Source: JBDRHL01 sp043816955
Lineage (GTDB): Bacteria > Planctomycetota > Phycisphaerae > Sedimentisphaerales > CAYZTY01
DNA: 21,670 nt
Direction of reading: 5' to 3'
Assembly: GCA_043816955.1 (NCBI GenBank)
Contig: JBDRHL010000173.1
Span: 1-21,670, forward strand
Every line of letters starts with the position of its first letter. Position 1 is the first letter of the stretch. Made by a program: the position numbers and the translations under genes. Positions 14,905 through 21,670 of this stretch are shown here, piece after piece. The notes beneath the pieces were generated by a model that made no database searches, was not told where the DNA came from, and was given only the letters and a program-made list of their open reading frames with translations.

Positions 14905-17082
14905 TTACTGAAAGAATATCCTCATTATGTCGATTCTCGTGATATAGACTGCAAGTGCAATTATAAAAGCCAAACCGACGTAAGAGATGATCGACTGTGT
15001 TTTCCGGCTGAGAGGTGATCCCTTTATTTTTTCAACCACCAGCAGCACAATGTTCCCTCCGTCAAACACCGGCAGGGGCAGGGCGTTGAATACCGCGATC
15101 AGAACGTTTATCATAGCCAGAAAGTAAAAGTAATTGAGCCATTCCTGCTGTCTTATCACCTGTGCGCTGAGCGCGATGATGCCGATCGGGCCCATAAGGT
15201 TTCTCGGGCTGATCTGGCCGCTCAGAAGTCTTCGCAGCATCATATAGGAATGTGCCATCCAGCTTCCCGCTCGCCTGAAGCCCAGTATGGTTGCATCGAG
15301 AGGATTGGCGGCTTTATATGTGCGCATCATCACCTTGAAAGGTATATCGACGGCGGCAATGGTTTCCACGGTGATAGCATCGGGCCCGGCAGGTACGACA
15401 AATACGACCTGGCCGGTGGTTTCATCATTAAACCGATAGTCAATAGCAACCTGCTGACCGATGTTTTCCCGCAAAATGCTGATGACCTGATAAAAATCAT
15501 CTACAGCTCTGTCGTCAACAGCAGTAATAGTAGCGCCTGGGGGAATCTCCAGCACAGGCAGATTTGTATCGGTTGGTATTGTCCCTGCAGCGACGGGGTG
15601 CTGGGCATCAGCGAGAACATGTATCCCGATGAGCGCTCGTGAGCCTCCTGAAGGCCTTTCCGGCTCCACGTTTACCGTCAGAACATGTTCGCCGCCGTTT
15701 GGATCGATTCGCAGGACTTTTATCGGCAATAACCTGTCTTCATATAGCGCGGTAACCTCACGAAGTTTACTGAATGTGGGTGTATTCGCATCCGCTACCG
15801 CTAGGATTATGTCGCCCGGCTTGAGAGTTTCTTCAATGTCTGATTGAACCGTTTGAGGCTGTGTGAATTTCCTCAGTTTTGTTATCAGTACCTTGTGGAA
15901 TGAAGGTACCTTAGGCATGACCGCAATAATCTTAAGTCTGGGTACAATCGAGCAGATATGGCTGAGTTTATAACCAGCCTTGAAGTCATCTTTGAAGGCA
16001 GTCATCTCAAGCGGGATTGGCTTTGAATCCACCGTTACACTGCCGTTTTCAGCAGTTCTTCTGGCTGTAACAGTAATTTGCGGTTTGAGCGCTTTTGCGA
16101 TCTCTTCGTCAAATTGCCAGGAGTAATCGACTTTGGAGCCGTCAGCAGCGGTAACAACATCGCCTGGAAGAAGTCCCAGCGTTTCACTAACCGCATTCGG
16201 TTCTGTAACCGCAGCAACTGTAAGCGTATAGGCAGGAAATATTCCGAAGATTCTCAGATCAGTTCCCTTGTCCGTTGGCACATCGGCTGCGATTCCAAGT
16301 TGTTTTATTGTGCCGTCAGGATGTTTAATGGTAAGCGGTATGTGTTTTCCCGGCGAAGACAGCGCAGCAGATGTGGCAATATCACTGAAATCGATGTTGG
16401 TTTTGCCTGCGATCTCAATCACCTCGTCGCCAGGCTCGATACCCGCAGCTTCCGCAGGTGAACCAGGCCTGAGTCCGCCGACAACAGGTGCAGGAAAATC
16501 GATCCCGATGAGAAATATTGAGACAAACAGTAAAATAGCAAAGATCACGTTAAACGTTACGCCCGCCGCAAGCACCCTGATGCGTGCGCCGGCGCCTTTG
16601 TTGGCATACGATCTTGGGTCGTCGGTTGCTTCCGGCCCGCCAATATCCTCTTGGCCGACCATGGCGACGAAGCCTCCGAAGGGTATCAGGCTGATCCGAT
16701 ATTCTGTTTCGCCGGCCTTGCGGCATTTGCCGACAGTGAAACTTAGCAAACCGTTGCCTTCAGGGTCATCATTTTTTGGGAAAAAAATCGGAAGAAATCT
16801 GATTCTGAATCCTTTTTCAGTCCTTCTTACTCCGAGCAGCACAGGCCCCATGCCGATGGAAAACGCTCGAACGTGAATATCCGCCAGCTTGGCGAAGATA
16901 AAATGCCCAAATTCATGGACGAAGATTACAACCCCCAGCCCTACCAGCGCCAGCAGCACACTTGCGGATTTGCCGGCATTGTCACTTAAAATCATATAGG
17001 TCGCTGTTAAAGCAGCGATCAGGACAGCCAGCGGCAGATATTTTCCTACAGGACTTTTTGGGTTTTGCTGTTGCTCAGACAT
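14905..17082 (-). CDS. rseP: Site-2 zinc metalloprotease RseP (M50) with expanded PDZ region
   Basis: An intramembrane protease that cleaves membrane-bound anti-sigma factors and leftover signal peptides. The zinc site is HEFGH at residues 56-60 in the second hydrophobic segment, with the third ligand in PLPVFDGGNI near the C-terminus, where RNLMGPIGII also fits the family. At 725 residues it is far longer than the usual 350-450. The extra length is a periplasmic region with about four PDZ-like segments: PVVGGLRPGSPAEAAGIEPGDEV, then SETLGLLPGDVVTAADG, EETLKPGDIILAV and LEIPPGATITAVDD. The ATG at 17082 follows GAGG, and its first 37 bases overlap the end of dxr, a common dxr-rseP pairing. Confidence 0.92.
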   Translation of the reverse strand: MSEQQQNPKSPVGKYLPLAVLIAALTATYMILSDNAGKSASVLLALVGLGVVIFVHEFGHFIFAKLADIHVRAFSIGMGPVLLGVRRTEKGFRIRFLPIFFPKNDDPEGNGLLSFTVGKCRKAGETEYRISLIPFGGFVAMVGQEDIGGPEATDDPRSYANKGAGARIRVLAAGVTFNVIFAILLFVSIFLIGIDFPAPVVGGLRPGSPAEAAGIEPGDEVIEIAGKTNIDFSDIATSAALSSPGKHIPLTIKHPDGTIKQLGIAADVPTDKGTDLRIFGIFPAYTLTVAAVTEPNAVSETLGLLPGDVVTAADGSKVDYSWQFDEEIAKALKPQITVTARRTAENGSVTVDSKPIPLEMTAFKDDFKAGYKLSHICSIVPRLKIIAVMPKVPSFHKVLITKLRKFTQPQTVQSDIEETLKPGDIILAVADANTPTFSKLREVTALYEDRLLPIKVLRIDPNGGEHVLTVNVEPERPSGGSRALIGIHVLADAQHPVAAGTIPTDTNLPVLEIPPGATITAVDDRAVDDFYQVISILRENIGQQVAIDYRFNDETTGQVVFVVPAGPDAITVETIAAVDIPFKVMMRTYKAANPLDATILGFRRAGSWMAHSYMMLRRLLSGQISPRNLMGPIGIIALSAQVIRQQEWLNYFYFLAMINVLIAVFNALPLPVFDGGNIVLLVVEKIKGSPLSRKTQSIISYVGLAFIIALAVYITRIDIMRIFFQ

Positions 17083-18221
17083 CTATTAACCTCATTTCTT
17101 GCCCATCGGTCCGCTTCAAGAAGCTCTTCAAGCGATTCACAGGGATGGATATTGTGTTTATCAAGACAACGCTCAATCAGTTCGACAATCGCAGAAAATT
17201 TAATTTTACCATTCAGAAACAAATGCACCGCCTGTTCGTTTGCGGCGTTAAAAACCACCGGAGCGGAATCACCGATTCCGGCCACTTCAAAACCAAGCGC
17301 CAGTGCGCGGAAAGTTTTCAGATTCGGCTTTTCAAAAGTCAGTCTCCCAAGCTCGTCAAGCCTGAGGTGCGGCGAAATCCCCTTGACTCTTTGCGGGTAT
17401 GTTATCGCGTATTGGATAGGCAGGCACATATCCGGTGTACCAAGCTGGGCGATCACCGAACCATCGATAAACTCGACAAGTGAGTGAACGATGGATTCGG
17501 GATGGATAAGTACATCAATTTTTTCAGGCGGCTTATCGAAGAGCCAGTGTGCTTCAATCACTTCAAGGGCTTTATTCATCATGGTCGCTGAGTCAACGGT
17601 AACCTTGGGGCCCATATCCCATGTGGGATGAGCCAGGGCATCGTCTAGCGTGGCATTTTCGATCTGCTCGGCTGTAGCTGTTCTGAATGGTCCCCCAGAT
17701 GCGGTAAGTATTATCCTGTTCACTTCTTCTCGTCTTCCCGCCTGCATTGCCTGGAACACCGCAGAGTGTTCACTGTCAACAGGCAGAATAGTAGCGCTGT
17801 TTTCACGGGCAGCGCGGGTAAGCAGTTGTCCCGCGATGACAAGCGGCTCCTTGTTTGCTATGGCGAGGGTCTTTCCATTTTTTGCTCCTTCCAGCAGGGC
17901 AGGCAGGCCGGCTGCTCCGACAACAGCGGCTACAATCGTATCCACTTCATTATCAGCAGCAATCTTTTCAAGACTTGAAGGGCCGGCAAGAATTTCAGTG
18001 TCCACATCTGCAAGCAGCCGGCGTAGATAACCTTCCTGATCGGCGCAGGTAATTCCCACCAGTTGAGGCCTGTATTTTCGAACCTGCCCGGCGAGCAGTT
18101 CGACGTTGCTGTGCGCTGTCAGTGCAAAAACGCGGTAATCACTTCCCAGGGCATCCAGTACTTTCAGCGTACTTGTGCCGATCGAGCCGGTCGAACCTAA
18201 AATCGCGATATTTTTAGCCAT
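17046..18221 (-). CDS. dxr: 1-deoxy-D-xylulose 5-phosphate reductoisomerase
   Basis: DXR converts 1-deoxyxylulose 5-phosphate to methylerythritol 4-phosphate with NADPH, the committed step of the non-mevalonate isoprenoid pathway. It is in the cytoplasm. The 391-residue protein opens with IAILGSTGSIG, the NADPH loop. It then shows IANKEPLVIAG, PVDSEHSAVFQ, TASGGPFR, HPTWDMGPKVTVDSATMMNKALEVIEAHWLF and IHPESIVHSLVEF, covering the metal- and substrate-binding residues. A Pro follows the ANKE motif where Thr or Ser is usual. I take ATG 18221 because the Rossmann loop then begins at once. A TTG at 18266 would add 15 residues, and neither start has a good ribosome-binding site. The regulator gene ends 53 bases upstream. 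Confidence 0.95.
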   Translation of the reverse strand: MAKNIAILGSTGSIGTSTLKVLDALGSDYRVFALTAHSNVELLAGQVRKYRPQLVGITCADQEGYLRRLLADVDTEILAGPSSLEKIAADNEVDTIVAAVVGAAGLPALLEGAKNGKTLAIANKEPLVIAGQLLTRAARENSATILPVDSEHSAVFQAMQAGRREEVNRIILTASGGPFRTATAEQIENATLDDALAHPTWDMGPKVTVDSATMMNKALEVIEAHWLFDKPPEKIDVLIHPESIVHSLVEFIDGSVIAQLGTPDMCLPIQYAITYPQRVKGISPHLRLDELGRLTFEKPNLKTFRALALGFEVAGIGDSAPVVFNAANEQAVHLFLNGKIKFSAIVELIERCLDKHNIHPCESLEELLEADRWARNEVNRCLSNSKTQKVL

Positions 18222-18274
18222 AGATAGGGTATGATACGCCAAAGTTGCCCCGGATGCAACCGACAAGGCAGGCT

Positions 18275-19567
18275 TTAAGAATGTCTCTTTGAAACTTTGT
18301 CCCGGCGACGATTTTTTTCTCTGAACTGTCGCGGCGACATACCTGCCAGCTCCTTGAAGATTCGCGTAAAATAGCTCTGGTTATTATACCCTACCTCAAA
18401 GCATATCTCGGTGCAGCTCTGATTTGTGGCCAGAAGCAGAAACTTGGCTCTTTCCACACGAACAGAAGTCATGTAGTCCACTATGGTAATTCCCATCTGC
18501 TCCTTGAATATATGTGCAAGCCTCGAAATACTGAGATGGCAGGCCCTGGCAATATCAGCCAGAGAAATCTGCTTATCGAAATTCGCATCGATGTAGTTTA
18601 TGGCAGGAGTAATCTGCGATACCTTTCTTTTGTCCTGCATGGTATAAACCAGATCGATAAATTCATTCAGGGCGCTGCTTATCCATGCGCAAAGATCCTC
18701 CTGATTATCAATTTTTATTACTTTTGTAATGTAATCGAGGTTCTTTTCGAGCAGGAGGTTTATATCGACGCCCCCCTCGACAGCGGCCCTTCCAAGCACC
18801 GCTAGAAGTTCCAGCAGCCTTGCCTTGAGGACATTCAGGTCGCCCGGATTGTGAAAGAGTATTGTTCCAAGTATCGAATTGAGTATTTCCTTTGCGCCGG
18901 TTCGGTCGCCTATTTTAACTTTTCCAATCAGCTCACGCTCGCTTTCAAGCGGGTACCTCCATTCAGTGCCCAGCCTCTTTTTTTCCTGGATATGCTGGCT
19001 TATTTCCGACTGCTGCTCAGTTCTCTGACGCCGCCACCTGATAACCCTCGGATCGAGTTTGCAGACTTCGTAAAGCAGATCAAAGAGGAACTCCGATGCT
19101 GCGTGAATCTTCCGTCCTTCGATAATCGGCAGCTCATTTATCGCGGCAACTAGCTTTTTATCGTTTATATTGAAATCTTTGACCCGTTTCCTGATGTCGT
19201 CAATCAATATTTCACCGGGTATCTGCCAGAGGCATTTCCCAAAAAACAACGCGCCGAGGGCGACGTTTTTATCCATCACAGGCACGCATATCAGTATGAT
19301 TCCGGCATGGCAGATCGTCATGTATGACTGGCCCGTCTCGATTGCGATATTGAGACTTCGCAGTCTCTCTTCGGTGCATCTTTTCAGACCCGCATCTGAC
19401 GAGCGCACAAGGGAGCAGAACTTCGGGTGACAGCCTTTGCAGCACATCGACCGGACTTCTCTGCCGCTGCCGTCAACCGTTTCCAGGCCGAGCTGAAAAT
19501 GCCTGGCAAAGGTTTCAGCAAGTCGGCTGAAGTCTTTACTGCTTATGTAATCAGAAATTTTCGCCAT
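18275..19567 (-). CDS. AraC-family regulator with N-terminal PocR-type sensor domain
   Basis: A 430-residue transcription regulator. The N-terminal 165 residues match the PocR sensory domain. Its cysteine pattern is Cys42, Cys43, Cys46, Cys51, Cys64 (KRCTEE), Cys86 (ICHAGI) and Cys94, as in regulators that sense small molecules or metal-bound ligands. A helical middle part follows, and the C-terminal 110 residues hold two helix-turn-helix units, ISLADIARACHLSISRLAHIF and CTEICFEVGYNNQSYFTRIFKEL, the AraC pattern. The ATG at 19567 has only a weak TAGG element. The gene lies upstream of dxr on the same strand and divergent from the lipoprotein gene, so either may be its target. The ligand is not known. 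Confidence 0.9.
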   Translation of the reverse strand: MAKISDYISSKDFSRLAETFARHFQLGLETVDGSGREVRSMCCKGCHPKFCSLVRSSDAGLKRCTEERLRSLNIAIETGQSYMTICHAGIILICVPVMDKNVALGALFFGKCLWQIPGEILIDDIRKRVKDFNINDKKLVAAINELPIIEGRKIHAASEFLFDLLYEVCKLDPRVIRWRRQRTEQQSEISQHIQEKKRLGTEWRYPLESERELIGKVKIGDRTGAKEILNSILGTILFHNPGDLNVLKARLLELLAVLGRAAVEGGVDINLLLEKNLDYITKVIKIDNQEDLCAWISSALNEFIDLVYTMQDKRKVSQITPAINYIDANFDKQISLADIARACHLSISRLAHIFKEQMGITIVDYMTSVRVERAKFLLLATNQSCTEICFEVGYNNQSYFTRIFKELAGMSPRQFREKNRRRDKVSKRHS

Positions 19568-19747
19568 ATACGCCTACCCGGGCAACAACCTGGACTATCA
19601 AAACCCTGAATTATACCGGAATCCCAACCAAATTCCAGTGCCAAGAGTTCTCCCAGCCGGGGTAAATGCGTCTGAAATTATTCAATTTTTGTTGTTTTTG
19701 CCCGTGTTTTACTGTAAAAATTCATAATGCTTTTTACGGAGAACAAA
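19568..19747. promoter_or_regulatory. Divergent promoter region between the regulator and the lipoprotein gene
   Basis: 180 bases with no gene. For the minus strand a perfect TATAAT reads from 19615 to 19610, about 43 bases before the regulator start, but no good -35 box sits at 16-18 bases. For the plus strand CATAAT at 19723-19728 is the best -10, with only a distant TTGCCC at 19698-19703 (19-base spacer). Activator-dependent promoters would look like this, and the adjacent AraC protein is a natural candidate; that is inference. Confidence 0.35.
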
Positions 19748-20320
19748 ATGAAAAAGACAATTCTTTCTCTATCAGGTGCTGTCATAATGCTGGCTTTGAT
19801 GGCCGGCTGCGGCCCAAGCGCCAGACTTTCAGTTGCCCAGAGGCAGCAGTCAATTCGCGATATGGAAGCAGAAACCCTTGAAAGGCTCTATCAGGAGCAG
19901 GCCTTTACGAAAGACAGGATCAAAAAAGCGGAGGGCTACGGGGTTTTTGCCAACGCCAATGTGAACGTAATCCTTGTAAGCGGCGGCGGCGGATACGGCG
20001 TCGTCGTTGATAATTCGACAGGCCGAAGAACATATATGAAAATGGCGCTGGGAGGTATCGGCCTGGGCTTGGGGGTTAAAGACTACAGGCAGGTGTTGAT
20101 TTTTCACTCGAAAAAAACCCTTAAGAAATTTATCGAAAGCGGCTGGGAGTTTGGAGGCCATGCCGATGCCGCGGCAAAAGCGGGCGAGTCCGGAGGTGAA
20201 TTGAGCGCCGAAGGAGCGCTCGGCGCCGGTATCGAGGCGTATTCCATGACTGAATCAGGCTTGGCGCTCCAGGCAACCGTCGCGGGCACAAAGTACTGGA
20301 AAGATAAAGAGCTTAACTGA
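19748..20320 (+). CDS. SYLF (Ysc84-type) domain lipoprotein
   Basis: A 190-residue lipoprotein. The signal peptide ends in the lipobox LMAGC with Cys21 as the lipidated residue, so it is probably anchored in a membrane outside the cytoplasm. The rest is a SYLF/Ysc84-type lipid-binding domain. It shows KKAEGYGVFANANVNVILV, SGGGGYGVVVDNSTG, GGIGLGLGVKDYRQVLIFHSK and a C-terminal GAGIEAYSMTESGLALQATV, the usual glycine-rich sequence. The role of bacterial members is not settled; an envelope function is assumed from lipid binding. ATG 19748 has CGGAG at 19737-19741. An upstream in-frame ATG at 19727 lacks a ribosome site and would spoil the signal peptide. It is divergent from the AraC gene. Confidence 0.88.
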   Translation: MKKTILSLSGAVIMLALMAGCGPSARLSVAQRQQSIRDMEAETLERLYQEQAFTKDRIKKAEGYGVFANANVNVILVSGGGGYGVVVDNSTGRRTYMKMALGGIGLGLGVKDYRQVLIFHSKKTLKKFIESGWEFGGHADAAAKAGESGGELSAEGALGAGIEAYSMTESGLALQATVAGTKYWKDKELN

Positions 20321-20555
20321 CAAGCGGGTGAAATATACAACACCGCTGGCCGGAAACAGGGGAAGATTAGCCCGTTTTCCCTTGCTTACCGGACAAAAAG
20401 TTGTATAATAATATCCGCTTTTAGGATAACGGAGGCAGTGAGAGAGAGATGGGACCACTTCTCGGGGTTAGGTTTTCCGAACAATCTTTTTTCAGCAATA
20501 TTACTGCGCACACCGCGCAGCCAAAAAATATTAACAATCTTTCGAGGAGAAGAAA
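20321..20555 (+). promoter_or_regulatory. Intergenic promoter and leader of the PEP-CTERM gene
   Basis: TTGCTT at 20382-20387 and TATAAT at 20404-20409, 16 bases apart, form a good sigma70 promoter. The leader of about 140 bases contains the hairpin at 20497-20532 and the GAGGAG ribosome site at 20544-20549. Upstream of the promoter lie an imperfect repeat AGCGGGTG (20323-20330) / CACCGCT (20341-20347) and GGGAA/TTCCC (20360-20381). Neither has a T-run, so they are poor terminators for the lipoprotein gene. Confidence 0.6.
20497..20532 (+). repeat. Two-part stem-loop in the PEP-CTERM leader
   Basis: CTGCGC at 20504-20509 pairs perfectly with GCGCAG at 20515-20520 around a 5-base ACACC loop. 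Outside it, AATATT at 20497-20502 can pair with AATATT at 20527-20532, giving a bulged extended stem that ends 12 bases before the ribosome-binding site. No T-run follows, so it is not a normal terminator. A role in mRNA stability or translation is possible. Confidence 0.45.
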
Positions 20556-21491
20556 ATGGCACAAAGAACATTACAAATTGTATTGTCTGTTCTAATCTCT
20601 GTTCTATTTGTTACGCATTCAAGTTTTGGAGTTGCTGTAAATCTTGAACCTTACTGGTTCGGCATCGGTGTTGAGGATAATATTGATTTTAAGGTAAACT
20701 GTGTATTGGGAACAGTGCCACAGGGAGGGCCCCTGATAGTTCGGACCAATGATACTGATCCAGGAGATATTATTCTCCGTTCGGGAGTTACTATTCATGG
20801 TGATGTAGTTGTCGGCGCAGGGGGCGACCCGGATGTAGTCATAGTGGGCCCAACGAGTTCTATAACCGGCAGTATTTATGCTGCCGATAAAAACATCAAC
20901 TATCCGGATATAAGCCCTCCTGAAGGCCTGCCGGTTGTCAACTGGTCATCGGTCGTTCCGGACGTAAACAGCAATGTAATAGTTTCTGCAAGCACCCAAT
21001 ATGACACAATTTTATTATCTCCCTCTATTGAGAAGCTTATTGTAGCAGGCAGCGGTGTGCAGATTTATGTGACAGGGGATATGAAGATATTTAATGGAAA
21101 TTCGCTTGTGGTAACCGGCGGCAGTTCGCTGGAATTATCTATCGGCGGGCAATTTATCGCTGATTACGGGTCATTGATTACAAATCAGAATGTTATTAAC
21201 AGCCCTCCCACTGATGCTGAAATTGAAGCTGCGGCTTTGTCACTGAAACTTTACGGTCTGCCAAGCTGCGACAGTATGGTGATAAAAAATTCAGGTGATT
21301 TTTACAGTGCCCTATATGCGCCGGATGCAGAGATTATCATGATGAACAGCGGTGATGTGTATGGAGCTATAGTTGGCAACAGCCTTGAGTTGAAAAACAG
21401 CGGTAAGTTTGGTTATGTTACATCAGTCCCCGAACCCGCTACGCTCTTACTTCTCGGCTTCGGTGCGGTGATGTTGAGAAGGAAATGCTGA
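20556..21491 (+). CDS. PEP-CTERM surface protein
   Basis: A 311-residue secreted protein. An N-terminal signal peptide covers about the first 26 residues. The C-terminus carries the full PEP-CTERM sorting signal: Pro292-Glu-Pro, a hydrophobic helix (ATLLLLGFGAVML) and a basic end (RRKC). Exosortase would recognise this signal and deliver the protein to the cell surface. The body is rich in Gly, Ser, Asn and Val in short strand-like repeats, including NSGDFYSALYAPDAEI, NSGDVYGAIVGNSLEL and KNSGKFGYV. These suggest a beta-solenoid or polymer-forming fold of the DUF7305-like kind. ATG 20556 has GAGGAG at 20544-20549. No exosortase gene is in this window. The protein ends in a cysteine, which is unusual. 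Confidence 0.88.
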   Translation: MAQRTLQIVLSVLISVLFVTHSSFGVAVNLEPYWFGIGVEDNIDFKVNCVLGTVPQGGPLIVRTNDTDPGDIILRSGVTIHGDVVVGAGGDPDVVIVGPTSSITGSIYAADKNINYPDISPPEGLPVVNWSSVVPDVNSNVIVSASTQYDTILLSPSIEKLIVAGSGVQIYVTGDMKIFNGNSLVVTGGSSLELSIGGQFIADYGSLITNQNVINSPPTDAEIEAAALSLKLYGLPSCDSMVIKNSGDFYSALYAPDAEIIMMNSGDVYGAIVGNSLELKNSGKFGYVTSVPEPATLLLLGFGAVMLRRKC

Positions 21492-21497
21492 CAACCT

Positions 21498-21670
21498 ATG
21501 ATTAATTTTGGAATTACAGAACGAAAAAAAGAAGAGCTCGAACAACGTATGCAGAAATGCAATTTGTTCGAAAAAGATATAGCAGAAAAGTTCGTTAGAA
21601 GTAGTGGTTCAGGCGGCCAGAAGGTAAATAAAAGCTCTACCTGTGTTCATCTAAAACATATCACCAGCGG
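21498..21670 (+). CDS. Release-factor-like GGQ-domain protein (partial)
   Basis: The first 57 codons of a gene cut by the right edge. The reading is class I release factor domain-like: after a short charged N-terminus, the segment FVRSSGSGGQKVNKSSTCVHLKH carries the GGQ motif at residues 39-41, which triggers release of the peptide from tRNA. The stop-codon recognition domains of RF1 and RF2 are absent from the N-terminus, so it resembles the short ribosome-rescue or release-factor-like proteins (ArfB / C12orf65 type). The start lies six bases after the PEP-CTERM stop, so co-transcription is likely. The nearest ribosome-binding site, AGAAGGA at 21476-21482, is a little far away. Confidence 0.85.
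   Translation, partial: MINFGITERKKEELEQRMQKCNLFEKDIAEKFVRSSGSGGQKVNKSSTCVHLKHITS

Noticed and set aside
19616..19645. A sigma54-like pattern (TTGGCAC followed by TTTGG) on the minus strand before the regulator gene
   Set aside because: The second element has TG where the essential GC of the -12 box should be, so the match fails.
20410..20555. A cyclic-di-GMP riboswitch in the PEP-CTERM leader
   Set aside because: The leader lacks the conserved sequence blocks of the GEMM class; only a simple hairpin is visible.

Overview
The window looks like a chromosomal segment of a Gram-negative-type bacterium with moderate GC. It is probably a planctomycete of the Phycisphaerae/Sedimentisphaerales kind. 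This is an inference from the combination of a PEP-CTERM protein, a pump-type membrane pyrophosphatase with an Ala/Gly potassium signature, an ArgC/ArgJ arginine route, a many-PDZ RseP protease and a PocR-AraC regulator. No rRNA, tRNA, CRISPR array, insertion sequence or phage gene was seen.

Layout. (1) 1-1254: the tail of an unidentified gene, a near-perfect sigma70 promoter, then rplM-rpsI (ribosomal proteins L13 and S9) closed by a hairpin terminator. (2) 1279-4368: a tight arginine operon, argC - carbon-nitrogen hydrolase - argJ. (3) 4490-6880: hppA, a membrane pyrophosphatase of the K+-dependent class with a sodium-pump-like glutamate. (4) 7038-14888: a cell-envelope glycan cluster. It starts with GT2 (polyprenol-phosphate type), a GT-C membrane glycosyltransferase, a GT4 and a GT9 transferase in one overlapping run that ends in a terminator. 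An opposite-strand methyltransferase, a 444-base AT-rich intergenic region, a second methyltransferase and a flippase-like membrane protein follow. (5) 14905-19567, minus strand: a PocR/AraC regulator, dxr (isoprenoid precursor synthesis) and rseP (site-2 protease), the last two overlapping. (6) 19748-21670, plus strand: a SYLF-domain lipoprotein, a PEP-CTERM surface protein with its own promoter and structured leader, and the start of a GGQ release-factor-like gene cut by the window edge.

How the genes fit together. dxr feeds the isoprenoid pathway that supplies polyprenyl phosphate. The GT2 enzyme probably loads a sugar onto polyprenyl phosphate and the GT-C enzyme uses such a donor on the far side of the membrane. 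GT4, GT9 and the methyltransferases build and modify the glycan, and the flippase-like protein may move or anchor it. RseP, the lipoprotein and the PEP-CTERM protein also belong to the envelope. The glycan product cannot be named from sequence. The most unusual points are the hydrolase inside the arginine operon, the promoter/terminator overlap ahead of argC, the dyad filling the promoter spacer of the glycan cluster, a terminator hairpin that contains the stop codons of two converging genes, and the long RseP with about four PDZ-like segments.
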